Assembly (NCBI GenBank): GCA_016928395.1
Contig: JAFGKV010000294.1
Span: 1 to 17,567, forward strand
Source: Candidatus Fermentibacterota bacterium
GTDB taxonomy: Bacteria > JAFGKV01
Direction: 5' to 3'
DNA: 17,567 nucleotides
Shown in pieces: positions 1 through 4,980 of this stretch. Each line of letters starts with the position of its first letter. The first letter of the stretch is position 1. The position numbers and the translations under genes were made by a program. The notes under the pieces were generated by a model. The model had not been told where the DNA came from and searched no databases. It was given only the letters and a program-made list of their open reading frames with translations.

Positions 1-166
1 GCCCGGCACTACAGCCCCCGAACCGAGCGCAGCTATGGAAAGCGGGTACGAGATCCGGACGGTGCCGCAACTTCTCGGGCACAAGGATGTGAGTACGACC
101 ATGATCTGCACGCACGTGCTGTACCGAGGGGGCCACGGTGTGCGAAGCCCGCTTGACGCGCTGTGA
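1..166 (+). pseudogene. intI: 3' fragment of a degenerate integron integrase (tyrosine recombinase)
   Basis: Reading frame 2 ends at TGA 164-166 and gives [18 protein letters not shown] (from about position 35), then [11 protein letters not shown], then [13 protein letters not shown]. This is the C-terminal signature of IntI integrases, including box II LLGHKDV and the terminal RSPLDAL. In the family the residue before THVL is the catalytic tyrosine (MIYTHVL); here the codon is TGC, cysteine, so strand cleavage by the normal chemistry should be impossible. Upstream of about position 35 the frame no longer resembles the expected HSFATHLL segment, which suggests a deletion, frameshift or rearrangement, although only about 11 codons are visible. 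The gene points toward the cassette-like genes, opposite to class 1 integrons. Sequence similarity to IntI is certain; loss of function is inferred. A sequencing error at the Tyr codon cannot be excluded. Confidence 0.85.
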
Positions 167-180
167 GGCTGAACGTGAGT

Positions 181-328
181 GTCATGCGGATCTGTTAGGA
201 CGCTACCCCGACTCGTCGGGGAGGGTGTCAATGCCGCATGTTCCAATGGGAAACTCCAATTCGGTCGCAATGCGACATGCGTGTTATGCGGCAAATCGCG
301 AGATTCTGCCGTTGTTATGCGGATCTGT
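181..328 (+). repeat. attI-like region with repeated GTYATGCGG core sites
   Basis: Between the integrase remnant and the first cassette gene a 15-base element occurs twice with one mismatch: GTCATGCGGATCTGT at 181-195 and GTTATGCGGATCTGT at 314-328. The core GTTATGCGG occurs again at 283-291, exactly 31 nt before the last copy. A GTTAGGA triplet-core sequence overlaps the first copy at 194-200. Integron attI sites carry a simple GTT-type crossover core plus directly repeated integrase-binding sites, so this is a reasonable attI candidate, with the crossover perhaps at GTTATGC 314-320 just before the first cassette gene. The stretch has no convincing gene. The attI assignment is inference; the repeats are directly visible. 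Confidence 0.4.
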
Positions 329-353
329 ATATCCCGTAGTTGGAAGCAGGAAG

Positions 354-650
354 ATGAAAGATCAGAAGGACCTACGATCACGGGAGATCATGACGCAGAT
401 TCACGACGTCCTGTGGTTCGACTGGGATCCCATTGGCACGAGAGAACTTGGTGGTCCTGATGATGAATACGATTTTTACATTGGAGGAGTATATCGACTC
501 CTTGCATCTGGCACTACCAAGCAGGATTTAGCTGATCATCTCCGTGGTATCCAGGCGGATTCCATGGGAATGTCAATCGTGAATGAAGAGAACCTGAACG
601 CAGTTGTTGACAAACTTCTGAAGCTGGATGTCTCGCTCAAAGTCGGTTGA
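354..650 (+). CDS. DUF1871-like integron cassette protein
   Basis: 98-residue acidic protein, probably cytosolic. The central part, VLWFDWDPIG followed by PDDEYDFYIGGVYRLLASG, matches my recollection of DUF1871-type proteins, whose pattern is W/DWDPIG, DEYDxY and a helix ending in LL. Such proteins recur in integron cassettes; their biochemical role is not established. I start at ATG 354, because the family similarity begins soon after it and GGAAG at 342-346 sits 7 nt upstream; the upstream extension of the frame has no recognisable content. The TGA at 648-650 lies 2 nt before the attC site at 653, the classical layout of a gene cassette. Local base composition is clearly AT-richer than the rest of the window, consistent with horizontal acquisition. 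Confidence 0.75.
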   Translation: MKDQKDLRSREIMTQIHDVLWFDWDPIGTRELGGPDDEYDFYIGGVYRLLASGTTKQDLADHLRGIQADSMGMSIVNEENLNAVVDKLLKLDVSLKVG

Positions 651-652
651 GC

Positions 653-717
653 TTCCAACAAGCAAATGCAGGATATTGTCGCATAGCCGCGCCAAATCCT
701 GATTTGTGGCGTTAGGC
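653..717 (+). other. attC recombination site (59-base element)
   Basis: R'' is TTCCAAC (653-659) and R' is GTTAGGC (711-717), a perfect GTTRRRY core with the crossover expected between G711 and T712. Inside, L'' CAAATGCAGGAT (663-674) pairs with L' ATCCTGATTTG (696-706) over 11 base pairs, leaving G668 as a single unpaired extrahelical base, the hallmark that directs IntI to the bottom strand. The central loop is about 21 nt. R'' pairs with R' only partly (CAAC/GTT plus G-C and G-U pairs). At 65 bp the site has the compact length typical of mobile cassettes. It closes the DUF1871-like cassette and its orientation agrees with same-strand cassette genes. Confidence 0.85.
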
Positions 718-733
718 TGGTTGTTTCATGTCC

Positions 734-742
734 TGCTATAAT
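734..742 (+). promoter_or_regulatory. Extended -10 promoter for hicBA
   Basis: TGCTATAAT at 734-742 is a full extended -10 element (TGn followed by the consensus TATAAT at 737-742). No good -35 lies 17 bp upstream; TTAGGC at 712-717 is the only weak candidate, at 19 bp. A start of transcription near 749 would leave about 20 nt of leader containing the AAGGAGGT ribosome-binding site at 756-763. The promoter lies inside the cassette, just past the attC crossover, so the toxin-antitoxin pair would be expressed wherever the cassette inserts. Confidence 0.65.
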
Positions 743-768
743 CAGGGCAAGCATCAAGGAGGTGAGAT

Positions 769-978
769 GTGAAGACCTTTACGGCAGTCGTTGAGAAGTG
801 CCCTGACACTGGATTGTATGTTGGGTATGTGCCTGGCTTTCCTGGGGCTCACAGCCAAGCTGCGACCCTTGACGAGTTGCAGAGGAATCTGCAAGAGGTT
901 ATCGGGATGTTGCTTGAGGATGGTGAGCCGGTGTTACAGGGTGAGTTTGTCGGCACGCAGTTGGTGGCGGTTGGCTAA
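769..978 (+). CDS. hicB: HicB-like antitoxin
   Basis: 69-residue protein with the HicB N-terminal partial RNase-H fold pattern: F-x-A-V-V-E at the start, then GLYVGYVPGFPGAHSQAATL, then a helix with NLQEVIGMLLEDGEP. It should bind and neutralise the HicA-like mRNA interferase encoded next. The start is GTG 769, preceded by a near-perfect AAGGAGGT (756-763) with 5-nt spacing. It is the short form, lacking the C-terminal DNA-binding domain seen in longer HicB proteins, so autoregulation would need another mechanism. The antitoxin comes first and is separated from hicA by only 2 nt, implying translational coupling. HicBA pairs of this type are common integron cassette genes. Confidence 0.9.
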   Translation: MKTFTAVVEKCPDTGLYVGYVPGFPGAHSQAATLDELQRNLQEVIGMLLEDGEPVLQGEFVGTQLVAVG

Positions 979-980
979 CG

Positions 981-1193
981 ATGGGCAAGCACCCGGTACT
1001 GAAGCCCCGCGAGGTGGTGAGGATCCTGGAGGGATTAGGGTTTGAGCAGGTGCGTCAAAGGGGATCGCACAGGCAGTGCCGGCACCCGGATGGTCGGTGC
1101 ACGACGGTACACTATCATGGTGGGCGAGATGTATCGCCCATTCTTCTGCGAGAGATTGCCAAAGACATCGGCCTCGCGGTAGAGGAGTTGTAA
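981..1193 (+). CDS. hicA: HicA-like mRNA interferase toxin
   Basis: 70-residue basic protein of the HicA (YcfA) dsRBD-like fold. The family signature is complete: KPREVVRILEGLGFEQVRQRGSHR with the catalytic histidine at residue 30 (GSH), followed by HPDGR, the T-V-x-H-Y/H-x-G strand, and the C-terminal helix LREIAKDIGL. It is expected to cleave mRNA and to be held inactive by the upstream HicB. ATG 981 follows the hicB stop by 2 nt. Everything needed for activity seems present, unlike the adjacent integrase. I could not find a proper attC after its stop codon, so the cassette may have lost its mobility. Confidence 0.9.
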   Translation: MGKHPVLKPREVVRILEGLGFEQVRQRGSHRQCRHPDGRCTTVHYHGGRDVSPILLREIAKDIGLAVEEL

Positions 1194-1276
1194 GCCAGCA
1201 GGTAGGTGGTGTTGGCTGGTTGCGGATCGAGCCTCACGGGCGGCTTAACACGACCGTTCAGCAATGGGAACATGAC

Positions 1277-1591
1277 ATGGCAAAGCAGAAGCGAAAGCTG
1301 ACCCCCGCCGAGAAGGCGGAGAAGAAACGGCGTCAGCGCGAGTACATGACGATCTTCATCAATGGGAAACAGAAACGCGTCAAGCGAGAGCCGACTATCG
1401 ACGGCATGCCGGTCGACGAGTTCATTCGCAGGAATGCAGACCCGATCTGGCTCCTGCAGAATGGGATGTACGAGGAGTTGCACCAGTGGGAACTGGAACG
1501 AGCTGCGGGGCTTGAAGGCCCTCTCCCGAAGCCTGCGCGGGATCCGGACGAGTCCGGCCATCCTGAAGACGACCCCTTTGAGCTCGGGTGA
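1277..1591 (+). CDS. Small basic protein of integron-cassette type, function unknown
   Basis: 104-residue protein, very basic N-terminally (KQKRKLTPAEKAEKKRRQRE), followed by a compact conserved-looking core (MTIFINGKQKRVKREPTIDG, VDEFIRRNADPIWLLQNGMYE) and an acidic tail rich in D, E and P. I recall similar small proteins from environmental integron cassettes, but no function is known to me. No signal peptide or membrane segment. The start at ATG 1277 has a GGGAA at 1265-1269 with 7-nt spacing; ATG 1272 is in another frame. The long frame upstream of 1277 overlaps hicA and is not protein-like. No attC is recognisable after the stop. Confidence 0.7.
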   Translation: MAKQKRKLTPAEKAEKKRRQREYMTIFINGKQKRVKREPTIDGMPVDEFIRRNADPIWLLQNGMYEELHQWELERAAGLEGPLPKPARDPDESGHPEDDPFELG

Positions 1592-2079
1592 GGCCGGCAT
1601 TGGTCTCAGGAACACAGGTGTGGCGATGGGGAACTGAACCTGGATGGATAGGTCGCCCACCGAGGAGGAGAACGAGGGATTGCCGGCGTTGTATCCCGGC
1701 CGAGTGAGGAGATCCTCATCACCATGCTTTTCAGTTCGGCAGGAACGCTCGCCAGATACCGGTAGCGGAAGCGCGCGGTGTCTATTGCCATCATCAACAG
1801 AGGACGCTACAATGCATGCATCGAGATCACGACATCCATTCTCACCTCATTCTGGAGCATCGCTGTGACTGCCTTACACCGCCAGACTTGATTCGCGGCC
1901 CTGATCGCCGGACGGCGATCGTGGGTTGTGCCTGCACCGGGCGGCGGAGGCGGCCACAGGCTCTGATCTCGCGCTGAGCCTCCCTCCGAGCCGTCGCCCC
2001 GTGGGCGATGATTGATGCACCGCCAGGCATGGATGTGCACGCCTTGGCGGCGAATTCCAACGCTCTCAGGAGGGAGTCT
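1592..2079. other. Non-coding leader between integron remnant and selenium operon, with two hairpins
   Basis: 488 bp without a convincing gene; a 74-codon frame at 1644-1868 has no recognisable protein features. Two strong inverted repeats lie in the second half: GATCGCC (1903-1909) with GGCGATC (1914-1920), loop GGAC; and TCGCCC (1994-1999) with GGGCGA (2003-2008), loop CGT. Neither is followed by a T tract. They share related stem sequences (ATCGCC and GGCGAT), so alternative pairing between them is possible. They could form a leader structure for the downstream operon; that is inference. No clear -35/-10 pair was found. Confidence 0.45.
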
Positions 2080-3204
2080 GTGCCCCAACGTCTCACCCGT
2101 TTCTTTGCCTCCCGTAAAGGCATTATCCTGGCGGGCGCCGTCATCGGTATCGTCGCGCCCCTGCTGCAGAAGCTCGGCAACCCGAAGAACATGGGCATCT
2201 GCGTCGCCTGCTTCGAGCGCGATATCGCCGGCGGTCTGGGCCTACACCGCGCCGCGGTCGTGCAGTACCTTCGCCCCGAGATCCCGGGTTTCGTTTTGGG
2301 CGCCATGCTGGCGGCCTACCTGTTCGGCGAGTTCCGCGCCCGCGCGGGTTCCGCGCCCATCGTGCGCCTCGTGCTGGGCGCCTTTGCCATGATAGGAGCC
2401 TTGGCCTTCTTGGGCTGTCCCTGGCGCGCGGCATTGCGCCTGGCCGGCGGCGATCTCAACGCCATCCTGGGCCTGGCGGGCCTGGCGGCAGGCATCGCGT
2501 TGGGTGTTCAGTTTCTCAAGAGCGGCTACACGCTGGGTCGCGCCCCCAAGACCTACGCGGCTGTCGGCTGGATCATGCCGCTGCTCATGGTCGGCCTGCT
2601 GCTCCTTCGCATTCTGGCGCCGACCTTCTGCAAAGATGGGCCGATCTTCTTCAGTGCCAGCGGCCCCGGGTCGCTCCACGCACCCCTCAGTATCGCGCTC
2701 ATCGCCGGGCTTCTCATCGGTTTTCTGGCGCAGCGCACCCGTTTCTGCACCATGGGTTCGATCCGCGATGTGATCCTGATGCGTGACACCCATCTCCTCA
2801 GCGGTTTCGGAACCCTGATCCTCGTGGCAGTGATCGTGAATCTGATCTTTGGCCATGCGCGGCTCGGCCTTGCGGGCCAGCCGGTGGCGCACAGCAACCA
2901 CCTGTGGAACTTCCTGGGCATGGCACTGTCGGGCCTAGCATTCGCTTTGGCTGGCGGGTGCCCGGGGCGCCAGCTCTTCCTGGCGGGCGAAGGCGATGGC
3001 GATGCCGCCGTGTTCGTGCTGGGCATGATCGTGGGCGCGGGGTTCTCGCACAACTTCGCACTGGCCGGCTCTCCCGATTCGGTGGCCGCCGGCGTGGCCA
3101 AGGTCGGCGGGCTGACGCCATTCGGCCAGGGTGCGGTGCTCTTGGGCCTCGTGGTGTGCCTGCTCATCGGATTCACCATGCGTGAACAAAGGAAGGAGAT
3201 CTGA
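2080..3204 (+). CDS. yedE: YedE-family membrane protein, putative selenium-compound transporter
   Basis: 374-residue polytopic inner-membrane protein with about ten hydrophobic segments. It has the hallmarks of the YedE selenium-metabolism branch of the YeeE/YedE superfamily: RFFASRKGIILAGAVIGIVA, the cysteine motif NMGICVACFERD (C41 and C44), FLGCPWR, RFCTMGS and GGCPGR. Related YeeE transports thiosulfate; YedE is thought to move a selenium compound, which remains unproven. I place the start at GTG 2080, because AGGAGGG at 2068-2074 lies 5 nt upstream and the family N terminus (PQRLTRFFASRKG) follows directly; a start at 2008 would add 24 uncharacteristic residues. It is the first gene of a five-gene operon ending in selD, and the next gene starts 2 nt after its stop. 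Confidence 0.93.
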   Translation: MPQRLTRFFASRKGIILAGAVIGIVAPLLQKLGNPKNMGICVACFERDIAGGLGLHRAAVVQYLRPEIPGFVLGAMLAAYLFGEFRARAGSAPIVRLVLGAFAMIGALAFLGCPWRAALRLAGGDLNAILGLAGLAAGIALGVQFLKSGYTLGRAPKTYAAVGWIMPLLMVGLLLLRILAPTFCKDGPIFFSASGPGSLHAPLSIALIAGLLIGFLAQRTRFCTMGSIRDVILMRDTHLLSGFGTLILVAVIVNLIFGHARLGLAGQPVAHSNHLWNFLGMALSGLAFALAGGCPGRQLFLAGEGDGDAAVFVLGMIVGAGFSHNFALAGSPDSVAAGVAKVGGLTPFGQGAVLLGLVVCLLIGFTMREQRKEI

Positions 3205-3206
3205 AG

Positions 3207-3416
3207 ATGGCGACGGTTGATGCCCGGGGGCTCTCGTGTCCCCAGCTGGTGATTCTGGCCCGCAAAGCCATCGAGGCAGGTCAGTTCCCCATCGAGGTGC
3301 TCGTGGATTCCGTGACCTCCCGCGAGAATGTCCGGCGCATGGCTGAGAAGGCGGGGTGCAGCGTGGCGGTGAATGAAATGGGCGATGAGTTCAGCCTGAC
3401 CCTTACCAGGCGATGA
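3207..3416 (+). CDS. TusA/SirA-like (YedF N-terminal type) sulfur or selenium carrier
   Basis: 69-residue single-domain protein of the TusA fold. The active-site segment DARGLSCPQL places Cys11 where TusA proteins carry the persulfide; the usual CPxP motif is altered to CPQL, with Leu14 in place of the second proline. The middle part (VLVDSVTSRENVRRMAEKAGCSV) is typical of YedF/TusA proteins genomically associated with selenium metabolism. Full YedF has a second DsrE-like domain of about 100 residues, which is absent. It starts 2 nt after yedE, so the two are probably co-translated, and it may hand selenium or sulfur between the membrane protein and the PLP enzyme downstream. Its direction of transfer is not known. 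Confidence 0.88.
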   Translation: MATVDARGLSCPQLVILARKAIEAGQFPIEVLVDSVTSRENVRRMAEKAGCSVAVNEMGDEFSLTLTRR

Positions 3417-3457
3417 TGCGATGGGTCTGAGGCGGCACGCCAATCGTGGCAGTCAAT

Positions 3458-3511
3458 GTAGGGGCGGGCCTCTGTGCCCGCCCGCGGGCAGGGCAAGAGC
3501 CCTTCCTCTAC
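3458..3511. repeat. REP-like palindromic repeat inside the selenium operon
   Basis: In the 114-bp gap before the PLP enzyme, GGGCGGGC (3462-3469) and GCCCGCCC (3476-3483) form a perfect 8-bp stem with loop CTCTGT. It is embedded in a longer imperfect palindrome running from GTAGGGG (3458) to CCTCTAC (3505-3511). Elements beginning GTAGGGGCGGG with a mirrored end are familiar dispersed repeats in several bacterial phyla. Being inside an operon it could attenuate transcription or stabilise the upstream yedE mRNA. Confidence 0.7.
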
Positions 3512-3530
3512 AAAGGAAACAGAGAATCGA

Positions 3531-4715
3531 ATGAACGGGCCTATAAATCCGGAAGGGGCCGTCATCTACCTCGATAATGCTGCCACATCGTGGCCGAAGC
3601 CGCCATGTGTGGCGGAGGCCATGACGCGATTCATGGCCGATGTGGGGGCAAATCCGGGCCGCTCAGGCCACCGGCTGGCGGTTCAGGCTGCCCGCGTGGT
3701 CTACGGCGCCCGGGAGGCTGTGGCCGAGCTGTTCAACGCGCCCGACCCGTTGCGTGTCGTGTTCGGGGCCAATGCCACGGAGGCAATCAACCTCGCCTTG
3801 CACGGGTTCCTAAGGCCGGTCGATCACGTGATCACGTCCAGCATGGAGCACAACTCCGTCATGAGGCCGTTACGAGAGAAGGCACGGCAGGGCGTCGACC
3901 TGACTGTAGTACCCTGCTCTTCCCAGGGTTTGCTGGATCCAGCGGATTTCGAGGCCGCGATCCGCCCGACCACCCGGCTCATCGTCCTCACGCATGCGTC
4001 CAACGTCACGGGCACGCTGCTCCCCGTCGCCGACGTGGGGCGCATTGCGCGCGAGCATGATGTCCTCCTGCTGGTGGATGCGGCGCAGACCGCCGGCGCG
4101 TATCCCATCGACGTCGTGGCAGACGCCATAGACCTTCTGGCCTTCAGCGGACACAAGTCGCTGTATGGCCCCATGGGCACCGGAGGACTGGTGATCGGTG
4201 ATCGCGTTGATGTGGCGCGGCTTGAGCCCCTCAAGCGCGGGGGTTCGGGCAGCCGGTCGGAACGCGAGGAACAGCCAGAGTTCCTTCCGGACCTGTGCGA
4301 GAGCGGCACGCCCAATGCCGTGGGCCTGGCGGGGTTGGCCGCGGGTGTGCGCTGGGTGGCGACCCGGGGAGTCGAGCAGATCCGCTCCCATGAGATGGCC
4401 TTGACCGAAGAGTTGTTGCGCGGCCTGGAGAACATCACGGGAGTCACGGTCTGCGGTCCCCGCGATGCACGGCGGCAAACTGCGACGGTCTCGTTCACCA
4501 TCGCCGGCGCGGAGACATCGGACGTGGGGCTGCGGCTGGATGACGACCATGGTATCATGTGTCGCGTGGGGCTGCATTGCGCACCATCGGCGCACAAGAC
4601 GCTGGGCACTTTTCCTGGGGGGACGGTACGCTTCGGCCTGGGAGCGTTCACTACGGCCGAGGAGGTTGAAACCGCGGTGGACGCAGTCGCCTCCCTGGCA
4701 GGACGCACGAAATGA
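3531..4715 (+). CDS. PLP-dependent cysteine desulfurase / selenocysteine lyase-like enzyme (class V)
   Basis: 394-residue fold-type I PLP enzyme. Visible landmarks: YLDNAATSWPKP at residues 13-24, EHNS with the PLP-stacking His106, LVDAAQTAG with Asp183, SGHKSLYGPMGTGG with the Schiff-base Lys209, SGTPN near 258-262, and the mobile-loop catalytic Cys350 in RVGLHCAPSAHKTLGT. The pattern RxGLHCAP with GTVRFG is that of the desulfurase branch often linked to selenium genes, so it may supply Se from selenocysteine or S from cysteine as a persulfide or perselenide. Substrate preference cannot be read from sequence. ATG 3531 has AAAGGA about 14 nt upstream; the longer frame would extend into the palindromic repeat. 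The stop codon overlaps the next start as ATGA at 4712-4715. Confidence 0.93.
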   Translation: MNGPINPEGAVIYLDNAATSWPKPPCVAEAMTRFMADVGANPGRSGHRLAVQAARVVYGAREAVAELFNAPDPLRVVFGANATEAINLALHGFLRPVDHVITSSMEHNSVMRPLREKARQGVDLTVVPCSSQGLLDPADFEAAIRPTTRLIVLTHASNVTGTLLPVADVGRIAREHDVLLLVDAAQTAGAYPIDVVADAIDLLAFSGHKSLYGPMGTGGLVIGDRVDVARLEPLKRGGSGSRSEREEQPEFLPDLCESGTPNAVGLAGLAAGVRWVATRGVEQIRSHEMALTEELLRGLENITGVTVCGPRDARRQTATVSFTIAGAETSDVGLRLDDDHGIMCRVGLHCAPSAHKTLGTFPGGTVRFGLGAFTTAEEVETAVDAVASLAGRTK

Positions 4716-4939
4716 GCCCAGACGCGTATGCGGTAATCCTGGTCAATTCGACCAGTCATGCAGTGCGGATCGAGAAGCTGCTTGCTCAGCGGGGGATCGC
4801 CTGCAAGATGATCCCCGTACCCCGGAGCATCAGTTCGGACTGCGGCGCGTGCGTACGGATCAGAGCACGGGAGAGCGAGGCCGCCCGACAAGTGATCAAG
4901 GAGGCCGCCGTTGAGATCCAGGAGATCGTGGATGTGTGA
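4712..4939 (+). CDS. DUF3343 putative Se/S carrier protein
   Basis: 75-residue protein with the DUF3343 pattern: an N-terminal F/V-x-S-T strand (VILVNSTSHAVRIEKLL), a helix, then KMIPVPRSISSDCGACVRI with two cysteines in a CxxC (residues 44 and 47), and a C-terminal helix before a final beta strand. The family is often encoded next to selenium or sulfur mobilisation enzymes and is described as a possible Se/S carrier. Its start overlaps the stop of the PLP enzyme by the ATGA arrangement, strongly suggesting translational coupling and perhaps a direct hand-over of selenium from the catalytic Cys350 of that enzyme to this CxxC and then to SelD. The transfer route is inference. Confidence 0.9.
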   Translation: MSPDAYAVILVNSTSHAVRIEKLLAQRGIACKMIPVPRSISSDCGACVRIRARESEAARQVIKEAAVEIQEIVDV

Positions 4940-4980
4940 ATCCTCGCAGAGTGCAGGAACAAAGGGAGGCTGGTGAGCCA

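Noticed and set aside
1194-1260. GTTGGCTGG at about 1211 and GCTTAAC at about 1243, resembling attC R' and R'' cores after hicA
   Set aside because: The two motifs are in the wrong order for one attC, no matching partner lies at the right distance, and no L'/L'' stem with a bulged base was found.
1644-1868. 74-codon open frame between the cassette region and the selenium operon
   Set aside because: Composition is Ser/Arg/Pro-rich like random translation of GC-rich DNA, with no recognisable motif; GAGGAG occurs later but not before its start.
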